The translations under genes and the position numbers were made by a program. Positions 16,171-23,917 of a DNA stretch of 41,466 nucleotides are shown in pieces; position 1 is the stretch's first letter; the number at the start of each line of letters is the position of its first letter. The DNA comes from an uncultured Emergencia sp. (GTDB lineage: Bacteria > Bacillota > Clostridia > Peptostreptococcales > Anaerovoracaceae). The notes under the pieces were generated by a model that did not search any database, was not told the origin of the DNA, and worked only from the letters and a program-made list of their open reading frames with translations. The stretch is taken from NCBI GenBank assembly GCA_937997955.1, contig CALLDR010000152.1, positions 1 through 41,466 on the forward strand, read 5' to 3'.

Positions 16171-17913
16171 CTAAGCTTCCGTATGCAGCTTCCAGCCGAT
16201 GGCCTCCTGACGTCCCAGAACAAAGTCGGCGTAGATCCCCTTTTGCCGGATCAGCTGGTCATGGCTGCCCCGCTGAACGATCTGCCCCTGGTTCAGCACC
16301 AGGATCTGGTCGGCGCTGCGCACTGTCTTCAGCCGGTGGGCGATCATGATGATGGTTTTGTCCCGCGTCAGCGCTTCGATGGCCTTCTGCAGCCGATCCT
16401 CGTTTTCCGGGTCTACGTTGGCTGTAGCCTCGTCGAAGATGACTACAGGGGCGTCCTTCAGCATGGCCCGCGCGATGCTGATCCTCTGCTTTTCCCCGCC
16501 GGACAAAGACGCGCCTCCTTCTCCGATGACGGTGTCATACCCCTCCGGCAGCGCCTCGATGAAGTCGTCGCAGCAGGCCTTCCGCGCCGCTTTTACCACG
16601 TCCTCGCGGGTCGCGTCCGGCCTTCCGAATTTGATGTTGTTCTCAATGGTATCCGCAAAGAGATAGACGTTCTGAAACACCATGCTGATCTGGTCCATCA
16701 GGGATTCCAGAGTGTAGTCCTTCACATCTCTTCCGCCCAGCTGGACGCTGCCGCTGTCCACATCCCAGAACCGGGCGATGAGGCTGCACATCGTGGTCTT
16801 CCCGCTGCCGGACGGGCCGATGACGGCCGTAGTGGTCCTGTCGGGAATCACCGCGGAAATCCCACGAAGGACCTCCTTCTCGCCGTAGGAAAAGTGTACG
16901 TCATCAAAACAGATGTCGTGGCGTTCCGGCTGGATAGGCTGTCCGCCTTCGTCCATCTGTGGGATCTCATCCATCTGCTCCGCCCGGTCGATGGCGCTGC
17001 CCGCCATGCGCAGGATCGCCATGCCGCTGCCCGCGGATTCGATCTGAGCGAAGACCAGGAAGGAGATGATGACGCTCATCAGGGCGTTGGCCAGGGTCAT
17101 GGTTCCGTCCAGGTAAAAGCGCACCGCCGCCAGGATCATCAAGATGCTGAACAGGTGCAGCGCCAGCCCCTGGGCGATATTATACGGTGTAAAGAGCTGT
17201 TCCACAGCCAGATTGGCCCGCCGGTTTTCATCCAGGGCCTCCCGCACCCGTCTGTCGCCCTTTCCCGTAAGGTTGAAAGATTTGATCACGCTCATGCCCT
17301 GCACCTGCTCCAGCACGGCGGAGACCAGCTTTGCCGCCGATGCCTGCCGCTCCGGCGCCAGAACCTCCGTCTTTTTCTCCATGGCCGAGGTGATCAGCAG
17401 GTACAACGCGGTGCCGGCTGTCACGATCAAACCGATGCGCCAGTCGAAGCACAGCACCATCACCGTAAACACCAGGGCGTTGATAAAACCGCCCAGCATG
17501 CTTACCAGAACCATGGGCGCGGTGGTTTCCACCTCGTCCAGCACCGTAGTGGTCACGCCGGTGATCTCTCCCAGGCTGTTTTCATTGAAATATCCCATAG
17601 GTACGCTTTTCAGCCGGCTGCCGATGGCGATCCGCTTGTTGGCCGCCATGAAGTACCCCGCGTGGGTCTGCTGCAGCTGGCCGAAATAGTTGCAGACAGC
17701 CCGTCCCAAAATGCTGGCCAGCAGCAGTCCCAGCGCCGTCAGGGCCGTATGGTCCGACGCGCCTTCCCCGGTCAGCGCCAGCACCACGTAATAGATCGCG
17801 CCGATCTGCAGCATGTGAAAGACCGCATAGAGGAATCCTACCCCTATGGACTTATTCACGTTGCTTCTCTCCTCTCCCGCGAAGCTCCATATTTTTTTCA
17901 GTGCGTTCAGCAT
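16171..17913 (-). CDS. ABC transporter, fused membrane and ATPase domains (second subunit)
   Basis: This 580-residue half-transporter has an N-terminal six-helix exporter-type membrane domain (about residues 20-310) and a C-terminal ATPase (about 335-570). The ATPase has Walker A 'GPSGSGKTT', the Q-loop in 'MVFQNVYLF', signature 'LSGGEKQR', Walker B 'VVIFDEATANVD' and H-loop 'AHR', so it should be active. The start overlaps the stop of the preceding ABC gene by 7 bases, so the two are translationally coupled and most likely form a heterodimer. Pairs of this kind with a TetR regulator resemble YbtP/YbtQ or multidrug pairs. They either export drugs or handle siderophores. The cargo is unknown. 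Confidence 0.88.
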   Translation of the reverse strand: MLNALKKIWSFAGEERSNVNKSIGVGFLYAVFHMLQIGAIYYVVLALTGEGASDHTALTALGLLLASILGRAVCNYFGQLQQTHAGYFMAANKRIAIGSRLKSVPMGYFNENSLGEITGVTTTVLDEVETTAPMVLVSMLGGFINALVFTVMVLCFDWRIGLIVTAGTALYLLITSAMEKKTEVLAPERQASAAKLVSAVLEQVQGMSVIKSFNLTGKGDRRVREALDENRRANLAVEQLFTPYNIAQGLALHLFSILMILAAVRFYLDGTMTLANALMSVIISFLVFAQIESAGSGMAILRMAGSAIDRAEQMDEIPQMDEGGQPIQPERHDICFDDVHFSYGEKEVLRGISAVIPDRTTTAVIGPSGSGKTTMCSLIARFWDVDSGSVQLGGRDVKDYTLESLMDQISMVFQNVYLFADTIENNIKFGRPDATREDVVKAARKACCDDFIEALPEGYDTVIGEGGASLSGGEKQRISIARAMLKDAPVVIFDEATANVDPENEDRLQKAIEALTRDKTIIMIAHRLKTVRSADQILVLNQGQIVQRGSHDQLIRQKGIYADFVLGRQEAIGWKLHTEA

Positions 17914-19652
17914 GCAGCATCACCGTCCTTTGCTCCTATATGCGCCTGCCACATGGAGCTGTAGAGCAGGCTTTGTTCCAATAACTGCTGGTGTGTGCCG
18001 ACGGCGTCGATCCGGCCGTCCTTCACCACCACGATCTGGTCCGCGTCAGTGATCGTAGACAGACGATGAGCAACGATGATCACCGTCTTTCCCTGAATCA
18101 GCTTCGCCACCGCCCTCTGAATGAGGGCCTCGTTCTCGGGGTCGATATAGGCTGTAGCCTCGTCGAGGATGACCACAGGGGCGTCCTTGAGCATAGCCCG
18201 GGCGATGGAGATCCGCTGCCGCTCCCCGCCGGAGAGATGAGCGCCTCCGCCGCCGACCACCGTATCGTAGCCCTGTTCCAGATCCCGGATAAAGGCGTCG
18301 CATCCTGCCGCCTTTGCCGCGGCCTCCACCTCCGCGTCTGACGCCTGCAGCCTTCCCATGCGTATGTTTTCTCTGACGGACTCGTCAAAGAGATAATTGT
18401 CCTGAGATACGAAGGCGACCTGGTCGTAGAGCTGGGTCAGCGGGATATCCCGCAGGTCCCGGCCTCCCATGGTAATGGTTCCGCCGGTCACGTCCCAGAA
18501 TCCAGCGATCAGCTTGGCCATGGTGGATTTTCCGCTGCCGGAAGGCCCCACAAAGGCGGTCATGGTCCCGGCGGGTATCTCCAGGCTTACGTCGTGAAGG
18601 ACCTCCTGGTCCTCGTGATACCCGAAGGACACGTGCTCCAGGGCGATGTCCCTGCGCTGAAGCTCTGCTGTCTCCTGGCCGTGATCCTGCTCCTGCCCGC
18701 CGAGGATCTCGTCTACAGAGCCGACGATGGTGCCAACTCTGGCCAGGCTGTCCACGAAGTTCATGGCCGCCATCAGCGGTCCGGTGATCCCCAGAGACAG
18801 GATCATGGCGGTGATAAAGGTCTCCATGCTCAGGCTGCCCCCGCTGTACAGCAGCCAGCCCGCAGGCAGCACCGTGATCAAAGTGGTCGGGAAGATGGCC
18901 TTTGACAGAGAGGTAGGGAACTGGCAGCTCTTCATCCAGTTGTAAAAATACGCCGCGTCGTCTGTAACTCTGCCGGAGAACTTCTCATAGGAATGGCTCC
19001 CCTGGTTGAAGGCTTTGATCACCTCGATGCCTCCGATGTATTCCACGATGGCGGCGTTCATGGCCTGGTTGACCTTCACAGAACCCGCGTACTTGGCTCC
19101 ATAACCCACCATGACCAGCATCATGAAGGCCATTCCCACAGGAATGGACACCAGGCTGAGCAGGGCCATCCGCCAGTCGAGGACAAAGAGGAAAATCAAG
19201 ATGCACACCGGCGCGAAGATGTTGGACGTCATCTCCGGCAGGAGATGGGCCAAAGGCGTCTCCATGCTCTCCACCTGGTCCACGATGATCTGCTTCAGCT
19301 TCCCGCTGGACATGTCCATGACCGTACCCAGGGGCAGCCTCGGAAGCTTGTCCAGGATCCGTTCGCGGATACTCTTCAAAATCGCGAAGGTCGCCTTGTG
19401 TGACAGGGACAGGGCAAGGGAATACAGGCAGGAACGCAGAATGTATCCCGCCGCCGCGGCGGCGCACCAGGTTAAGTAAAAGGACCACGACTCATTCCCT
19501 TGCAGCAGCCCAATGACCACCTGCGCAGCGGCATAGTAGGGAATCATGCCGCCCAGCACGCCCACTGCCGCCAGCAGAATCGCGCGGATCAGTCCGCCGC
19601 GCTCTTCTTCACCGAGCTCCCATAAGCGGAGCATCGGACTTTGTTGCTTCAT
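17907..19652 (-). CDS. ABC transporter, fused membrane and ATPase domains (first subunit)
   Basis: This 581-residue half-transporter has membrane helices in about residues 20-310. The ATPase has Walker A 'GPSGSGKST', Q-loop 'FVSQDNYLF', signature 'LSGGERQR', Walker B 'VVILDEATAYIDPENEA' and H-loop 'AHR'. All key residues are present in both subunits, so neither nucleotide site looks dead. The ATG at 19652 has an SD (AAAGGAGAG). The gene follows tetR by about 90 bases that hold a hairpin and an inverted repeat. With the next gene it makes a heterodimeric exporter-type transporter of the cytoplasmic membrane. Drug efflux and siderophore transport are both plausible. Confidence 0.88.
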   Translation of the reverse strand: MKQQSPMLRLWELGEEERGGLIRAILLAAVGVLGGMIPYYAAAQVVIGLLQGNESWSFYLTWCAAAAAGYILRSCLYSLALSLSHKATFAILKSIRERILDKLPRLPLGTVMDMSSGKLKQIIVDQVESMETPLAHLLPEMTSNIFAPVCILIFLFVLDWRMALLSLVSIPVGMAFMMLVMVGYGAKYAGSVKVNQAMNAAIVEYIGGIEVIKAFNQGSHSYEKFSGRVTDDAAYFYNWMKSCQFPTSLSKAIFPTTLITVLPAGWLLYSGGSLSMETFITAMILSLGITGPLMAAMNFVDSLARVGTIVGSVDEILGGQEQDHGQETAELQRRDIALEHVSFGYHEDQEVLHDVSLEIPAGTMTAFVGPSGSGKSTMAKLIAGFWDVTGGTITMGGRDLRDIPLTQLYDQVAFVSQDNYLFDESVRENIRMGRLQASDAEVEAAAKAAGCDAFIRDLEQGYDTVVGGGGAHLSGGERQRISIARAMLKDAPVVILDEATAYIDPENEALIQRAVAKLIQGKTVIIVAHRLSTITDADQIVVVKDGRIDAVGTHQQLLEQSLLYSSMWQAHIGAKDGDAAC

Positions 19653-19668
19653 ATCAATCTCTCCTTTC

Positions 19669-19727
19669 AGTTAGTGTAAGCTAACTTTTGATCGTTTTTT
19701 CGGGCTGCCTTTCGAGAAAAGCAGCCC
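19669..19727 (-). promoter_or_regulatory. Hairpin and inverted repeat between tetR and the ABC pair
   Basis: GGGCTGC (19702-19708) pairs with GCAGCCC (19721-19727), extended by TTTC/GAAA inside. This makes a stable hairpin without a T-run on the transcribed side, so it is more likely an RNA-stability or processing element than a terminator. Closer to the ABC gene lies AGTTAG-N6-CTAACT (19669-19686), a possible operator directly before the SD. Confidence 0.45.
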
Positions 19728-19739
19728 TGCCGTCTTCTG

Positions 19740-20366
19740 TCATTTCTGTTCCGGGTAAAAGAAGGTGTCAAAGCCCGCCGCATGGTACCTCTCCAGCATG
19801 AGCACGTATTTCCCCGCGGTTTCCCGATCCATCTGATGTCTGATCACCTCAAAGATCCCCTCAAAATACGCGGTGGTCACGATGTGAAGAAACTCCTCGG
19901 TCAGCTCTCCGTTTTCCACACCCGGGCAGCCTACAGCCTCCATGTATTTGTAGGTGTATTCCACCTCGATGCGGGTAAGCTCATCGACGAAATTCTGAAA
20001 CCGTGTTCCATAGGACGCGTCCAGAAGCAGCCGGAACGCGTCGAAGTGATCGTACATATAGTCCAGAATCCGCGCCATGCCGCTGAAGCTGTAGTCGTTG
20101 ACCTGCTCCCTCTGGGTCTCAGGGTCAAAACCGTGAAACTCCTCCTGTATGCCGCAGAACAGCGCTATGACGCCGTCTACCACCGGCTGGACGATAGCCT
20201 CAAACAGCCCTGCCTTGTCCCCGAACCGGACGTAGATGGAATTGGTGCTGGTCTTCGCCTTTGCCGCGATCGTTCGCAGGGAGGCGTCTTTATAGCTCTT
20301 TTCCAGAAATTCATCTTTGGCGCATGCTATGAGCCGTTCATAAACACCCTCTATCTGTTTTGCCAT
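19740..20366 (-). CDS. TetR-family repressor
   Basis: This 208-residue regulator has a typical N-terminal helix-turn-helix ('SLRTIAAKAKTSTNSIYVRFGDKAGLFEAIV', about residues 27-57). A helical ligand-binding domain follows, with Phe, Tyr and Trp-poor helices including 'FSGMARILDYMYDHFDAFRLLLDASYGTRF'. I prefer the ATG at 20366, because an SD-like GGAAGGGTG lies 5 bases upstream. An in-frame ATG at 20384 would overlap that site and has no SD of its own. It is the first gene of a tetR-ABC-ABC unit and probably represses it in the absence of the transported compound. A perfect operator-like palindrome overlaps its own -10 box. Confidence 0.88.
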   Translation of the reverse strand: MAKQIEGVYERLIACAKDEFLEKSYKDASLRTIAAKAKTSTNSIYVRFGDKAGLFEAIVQPVVDGVIALFCGIQEEFHGFDPETQREQVNDYSFSGMARILDYMYDHFDAFRLLLDASYGTRFQNFVDELTRIEVEYTYKYMEAVGCPGVENGELTEEFLHIVTTAYFEGIFEVIRHQMDRETAGKYVLMLERYHAAGFDTFFYPEQK

Positions 20367-20382
20367 TGGTTCACCCTTCCTC

Positions 20383-20443
20383 ATTCATAACAGTGTTTCA
20401 TAACTGTGTTATGAATGTTATCATAAAAAATCCCTCCTGTCAA
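20383..20443 (-). promoter_or_regulatory. tetR promoter with overlapping palindromic operator
   Basis: On the minus strand TTGACA (20443-20438) and TAACAT (20420-20415) are 17 bases apart. The perfect 10-bp repeat ATTCATAACA (20383-20392)/TGTTATGAAT (20407-20416) overlaps the -10 box and the start region. A related direct copy (TTCATAACTGTG) lies in the loop. This is a classic layout for autorepression by the adjacent TetR protein. The -35 box lies inside the terminator hairpin of the upstream gene. Confidence 0.75.
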
Positions 20444-20463
20444 GGGGACAAGAGGGACTTTTT
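20425..20463 (-). terminator. Terminator after the SAM methyltransferase gene
   Basis: GAGGGACTTTTT (20452-20463) pairs with AAAAAATCCCTC (20425-20436), with a TGTC-like inner part and small mismatches. The minus-strand transcript ends in a run of T. Both arms carry A/T tracts, so it may work in both directions. Confidence 0.75.
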
Positions 20464-20484
20464 ATGTTCATCTTCTGTTTTGCT

Positions 20485-21222
20485 CTATCTTATGCCTTCG
20501 ACGCAGATCCAGTCAGCGCCTTCTTTCGTATGGATCCGGACCGCCGCGAACCCGGCCTGTTCAAACAGCGCCTGAAATTCCTCCTTTGTCGGATTGAAGA
20601 GCCCGTAAGCCTCGATGTTTTCCAGGGTTTCCTTTTTCAGGCCTTCCTTCTGGTAAATATCTGAAATCAGCAGGAAGGTACCTCCCTTTTTCAGAACCCG
20701 CAGAACCTCTTTCAGATTCTGGGCCGGGTCAGGCCAGAAGTAAAAGCTCTCTACCGTGGTGATCTTGTCGAAGTTCTCATCTTCAAAGGGCAGATTTTCC
20801 ACTGACGCTTCCAGAATTTCCATCTTCCCGCCGCGGATTTCCTCGGCGTTGTTTTCCTTTGACAGGCTCACGGACACCGGAGAATAGTCCACCCCGGTCA
20901 GATGGCCGGTCTCAATATGGGCCGCCATCCGCTTCAGGGCCGCGCCGCCTCCGCATCCGATGTCCAAGATCCGGTCGTCCTTCCGGAAATCCAGGAAGTC
21001 CAGCGCCCATCCGGTCACCGGAGCGTGGCTTTCGTTCATGCGCTGCAGCATCTGAACGCCCTCCTCGCCCTCCGGCCTTCTCGGATTGCCTTTTCTCGTC
21101 ACTTCCTCCTGCGCCGCGGTCCGCGTCATTTCCCTTTGTTCTCTTTGTTGTTCTCTTTGCTCGTCCTGGACGCTCCCCTCTCTTTGCTCGTTTCGCGTTC
21201 TCTGTTCATTCTGTTCTCTCAT
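20485..21222 (-). CDS. Class I SAM-dependent methyltransferase with a charged N-terminal tail
   Basis: This protein of 245 residues (from the ATG at 21222, with an SD AAGGAG 9 bases upstream) has a Rossmann methyltransferase core of the UbiE/Methyltransf_11 type. Motif I is 'ILDIGCGGG' (about residues 85-93), motif II is 'LTGVDYSP', then 'ASVENLPFEDENFDKIT' and 'VLKKGGTFLLISDIY'. It transfers a methyl group from S-adenosylmethionine to an unknown small substrate in the cytoplasm. The first 34 residues are very rich in Glu, Gln and Arg and contain repeats of the type Glu-Gln-Arg, encoded by repeated CTCTTTG-like DNA. This tail is not part of the known fold. The gene ends a three-gene unit with an ICMT-like methyltransferase and a membrane ferredoxin. 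An upstream ATG at 21240 is possible but lacks an SD. Confidence 0.85.
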   Translation of the reverse strand: MREQNEQRTRNEQREGSVQDEQREQQREQREMTRTAAQEEVTRKGNPRRPEGEEGVQMLQRMNESHAPVTGWALDFLDFRKDDRILDIGCGGGAALKRMAAHIETGHLTGVDYSPVSVSLSKENNAEEIRGGKMEILEASVENLPFEDENFDKITTVESFYFWPDPAQNLKEVLRVLKKGGTFLLISDIYQKEGLKKETLENIEAYGLFNPTKEEFQALFEQAGFAAVRIHTKEGADWICVEGIR

Positions 21223-21243
21223 TTTCAGGTTCTCCTTCATCTG

Positions 21244-21750
21244 TCATTTCGATCTCTGTCGTTTCGGCCATGGAATACACCGATTGACCCGCTTGCAGTA
21301 GTCCAAATATTCCTGCCCGTACAGGGCGTACAGCCACTTTTCCTCTGTGTTTTTCATGAGGACAGTCATGGCCGCCCAGTAAACCGGCGGCAGGAGCAGG
21401 AGCCAAAGGCTGCCCGCTCCGCACAGCGCACCTGTACACACCAGCGTGACGCCCGAATAGCAGGGATTTCTCACGACAGCGTAGATCCCGTCTGTGCACA
21501 GCTCATTGGAGACGATGTACCGTTCTATCCGGAAGGCCGCTTTAAACCAGACGAAAAAGCCCAGGGCGGCGATCAGGACGCCCAAAGCCGCCAGCGGGAT
21601 TCTCAAGGCGGGGATTTTTCCCGTATCAAAGAAGCCCATGCAGGACAGGACGATGCCTGCCGCGGCGGAGACGATGACGCAGACACCGTAAACTGGTCCC
21701 ACGCCGTACACAGGCAGATGCGTTTTTTTCTCTTTCACTTCATTCACCAT
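21244..21750 (-). CDS. Isoprenylcysteine carboxyl methyltransferase-like membrane protein
   Basis: This 168-residue protein has about four to five membrane helices and the ICMT/PEMT signature in its C-terminal half: 'GIYAVVRNPCYSG' (residues 88-100), then a Glu-Glu pair (136-137) and 'YGQEYLDYCKRVNRCIPW' (144-161). These residues bind S-adenosylmethionine in the eukaryotic enzyme. Bacteria lack prenylated CaaX proteins, so the true substrate must differ. Lipids, small thiols and isoprenoids have been suggested for relatives. It lies between the soluble methyltransferase and the membrane ferredoxin with gaps of a few bases, which suggests a shared pathway at the membrane. The SD is weak, so it may depend on coupling with the upstream gene. 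Confidence 0.82.
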   Translation of the reverse strand: MVNEVKEKKTHLPVYGVGPVYGVCVIVSAAAGIVLSCMGFFDTGKIPALRIPLAALGVLIAALGFFVWFKAAFRIERYIVSNELCTDGIYAVVRNPCYSGVTLVCTGALCGAGSLWLLLLPPVYWAAMTVLMKNTEEKWLYALYGQEYLDYCKRVNRCIPWPKRQRSK

Positions 21751-21757
21751 CCCATCA

Positions 21758-22600
21758 TTACAGCTTCAGCGCCCCTTTTGGGCAGCTGTCGACACATTCC
21801 AGGCACAAGATGCACTCTGTTCCGTTTTTCCGCTTTCGGCTGTTGTCCGTCATATCCACGTTCATCGGGCAGACCTTTTTGCATCTGCCGCAGGAGACGC
21901 ACGCTTCAGCATCTACCGTCACCCGCGTCAGGGCGTAGTAGCTCATCGGCTTCAAAAAGACCGTGATCGGGCAGATATACTTGCAGAAGGCCCGGTTGTC
22001 CTTAAAGGCAAAGGCCAGGGCGATACCCACGATGTAGTACAGGGCGTTCCCCAGCAGGAACAGCCAGAACATGATCTGCTCCAAATGTCCCACCTGGGCC
22101 AGAAACAGGCCGGCCACCAGCGCCAGCGACCCGGCAAAGACGATGTACCGGACGAAGCCCAGATTTCTCCTCGGCCCCTGCGGCCGCTGAAAGGGCAGAA
22201 GGTCCAGAACCATGGCCGTCCAGCAGGCGTAGCCGCACCAGCCTCGGCCGAAGAGCAGCGGGCCGAAGATCTTCGCCACGGCGTAGTGTATGGTCGCCGC
22301 CTCGAATACTCCCATAAAGAGATAGTACCAGAAGCCCTCGATCTGCATGTTCTCGCTGCTGAGCAGTCCCAGATACACCAGCATGTACATTCCTACCAGG
22401 AACTGCACCACCCGTCTGGCGTATTTGACCTTCTTCGTATACAGAAAGAGTCCCAGCGCGAGAGCCCCGCCAATATAGCTGAAATTGAACAGATAAAACG
22501 GGTTGTCCTTGGTCAGCCACAGGGTAATCGCGACGGCTTCAAAGATGGCGAAGATGATGATCGACGCCGAATATTTTTTCAGAGATTTCATGGGTATCAC
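21758..22600 (-). CDS. NapH/YccM-like membrane ferredoxin
   Basis: This 280-residue membrane protein has about five helices and two C-terminal 4Fe-4S clusters (Cys234/237/240/244 and Cys263/266/269/273). It also has the NapH-type extra motifs 'GRGWCGYAC' (118-126) and 'CKYICP' (206-211). Such proteins pass electrons between the quinone or ferredoxin pool and a partner enzyme. No nitrate or nitrous-oxide reductase is nearby, so its partner is unclear; it may feed one of the Fe-S flavoenzymes. Both a GTG at 22600 and an ATG at 22591 are possible starts, and neither has a good SD. The short gap to the next gene suggests an operon with the two methyltransferases. Confidence 0.85.
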   Translation of the reverse strand: MIPMKSLKKYSASIIIFAIFEAVAITLWLTKDNPFYLFNFSYIGGALALGLFLYTKKVKYARRVVQFLVGMYMLVYLGLLSSENMQIEGFWYYLFMGVFEAATIHYAVAKIFGPLLFGRGWCGYACWTAMVLDLLPFQRPQGPRRNLGFVRYIVFAGSLALVAGLFLAQVGHLEQIMFWLFLLGNALYYIVGIALAFAFKDNRAFCKYICPITVFLKPMSYYALTRVTVDAEACVSCGRCKKVCPMNVDMTDNSRKRKNGTECILCLECVDSCPKGALKL

Positions 22601-22671
22601 GTCTTTCTGAAGTGTCTCGCACTTCTCTGCAATAGGTCGGAGCGGGCCTCTCTCGCGACGGCGCGCATCAT

Positions 22672-22720
22672 AAAAAGGCTCCGCGTTGATATATTAAATA
22701 TACCATACCGGAACCTTTTT
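22672..22720 (-). terminator. Terminator after the hydroxyacid-dehydrogenase-like gene
   Basis: AAAAAGG (22672-22678) pairs with CCTTTTT (22714-22720), extended by TCCG/CGGA with a mismatch and an inner AT-rich arm. On the minus strand the hairpin ends in T's. Confidence 0.75.
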
Positions 22721-22769
22721 ATCTATAGAAAGATTTCCTGTCAGCTTTCCTTCTGTTTATTATAAATCA

Positions 22770-23669
22770 TTATAAATCATTTAAAAATTCTCTGATATTG
22801 TTCATGACCTTCTGGCTCAGCAGCTCAAAGGCCTGCTTTGTCGTGCCGGAGGAAGCCCTGGTGCAGATCACGTTGTCCTGCTGGATCAGCTGTCCCGACG
22901 GATCGCCCAAAGCGCCTTCCGTATCGCAGCAAAACAGGTTTTCGCCGCACTGAAGCCACTTTCCCAGAGCGTCCATATCCGACGCCGGCCCGATGGACGT
23001 ATTCATGAGGATCTTCCCCGTTCCCAGCCGCGCGAACTGCTCCTCCTTCAAGAGGATCACATTCTTGTTGAGACAGGTGATGACCACCTGGCTTTTCTCG
23101 AGCAGTTCATCTAAAGGCAGATACGCCATGCCCTTTGCCTCCTGCTCTGGTTTTCTGGTGCGGCTGTAATAGGAGATGTTCGCCCCCATGTTCAGAAGGG
23201 CCTCCGCTACCATGGCGCCGGATGTACCCAGGCCCACGATGCCGACGTCCAGACGGGTCAGCTCCAAGGGCTGCTTCTTCCACATCGGAAAATCGTATCC
23301 GTGAAGAATCCGGATCAGCTGATACAGCACGTATTCCACTACGCCTCTGTCGCCGTAATCCCGGACGCCTTTGACCTGGATACCCCGCTGTCTGGCGTAG
23401 GCGATGTCCACATTGGCGCTCTTCTCAGAGTACAGGCTGCAGCACATCCCGATGTAACGGACGTTCTCACAGGGCGCAAGGGCCTCCTTGCCGACCTGTG
23501 ACGTATAGCTGACCAAAACAGCGTCGGCGTCTCCGATCCTCCTGGCGATCTCCGCGTCGTCTCCGGGGATATCGTCATACAGCACGACCTGTTTCGCATA
23601 CTGCTTCAATTCTTCTTTTGCCGCCGGGGTCAGATTTACCGGCTCAATGACTGCTAACTTCTCAAACAT
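22770..23669 (-). CDS. D-2-hydroxyacid-dehydrogenase-like NAD-binding protein lacking catalytic Arg and His
   Basis: This 299-residue protein has the two-domain fold of D-2-hydroxyacid dehydrogenases with a clear NAD site ('VGIVGLGTSGAMVAEAL', GxGxxG at 146-151). Two catalytic positions are changed. The usual Asn-x-Ser/Ala-Arg-Gly reads Asn223-Thr-Ser-Ile226-Gly, and the usual Thr-Pro-His-Ile reads Thr270-Arg-Ala-Ser. A Glu (251) is kept near the expected site. It may therefore bind NAD without the normal ketoacid reduction, or use other chemistry. The ATG at 23669 has an SD (GGAAGGAG). The frame stays open upstream into the neighbouring exporter gene, but that stretch is out of frame with the exporter and not real. 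It is a single-gene unit with its own promoter and terminator. Confidence 0.82.
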   Translation of the reverse strand: MFEKLAVIEPVNLTPAAKEELKQYAKQVVLYDDIPGDDAEIARRIGDADAVLVSYTSQVGKEALAPCENVRYIGMCCSLYSEKSANVDIAYARQRGIQVKGVRDYGDRGVVEYVLYQLIRILHGYDFPMWKKQPLELTRLDVGIVGLGTSGAMVAEALLNMGANISYYSRTRKPEQEAKGMAYLPLDELLEKSQVVITCLNKNVILLKEEQFARLGTGKILMNTSIGPASDMDALGKWLQCGENLFCCDTEGALGDPSGQLIQQDNVICTRASSGTTKQAFELLSQKVMNNIREFLNDL

Positions 23670-23739
23670 TTGGGGCTCCTTCCTGTTTTCACAGTTCTCA
23701 CACTTTGCGCTTTTACATTTTCGCTTATTTTTCGCTTTC

Positions 23740-23767
23740 AGTATATCACAGCCCCTATGTCCGTAAA
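23740..23767 (-). promoter_or_regulatory. Extended -10 promoter of the dehydrogenase-like gene
   Basis: On the minus strand TTTACG (23767-23762), a 16-base spacer and TATACT (23745-23740) with a preceding TGA form an extended -10 promoter. The spacer from 23768 to the exporter stop at 23918 is GC-rich, with no gene or clear hairpin seen. Confidence 0.55.
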
Positions 23768-23917
23768 AGCGACAATTCCTCATCCCCGCGGTTCCCTTTT
23801 CGCATCGGGAGAACCTGTGCGGAGCCGATGCAAGGCCCGTGCAAAGCCTATGTAACGCCGGTTCGGGGACGGTGCGGGACCTTTGCGGAAGGACTTTCCC
23901 CGCGCCGCCGCCTTTGA

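Noticed and set aside
16183..17964. A 593-codon open frame on the plus strand
   Set aside because: It lies opposite the intact ABC transporter gene with all motifs, has no SD or recognisable domain, and is a by-product of high GC at third positions. The long plus-strand frames at 597-1649 and 25448-26728 are rejected for the same reason.
19669..19686. A DtxR-type iron box before the ABC pair
   Set aside because: GTTAG and CTAAC are present, but their six-base separation does not match the DtxR/IdeR consensus. It is kept only as an unassigned inverted repeat.
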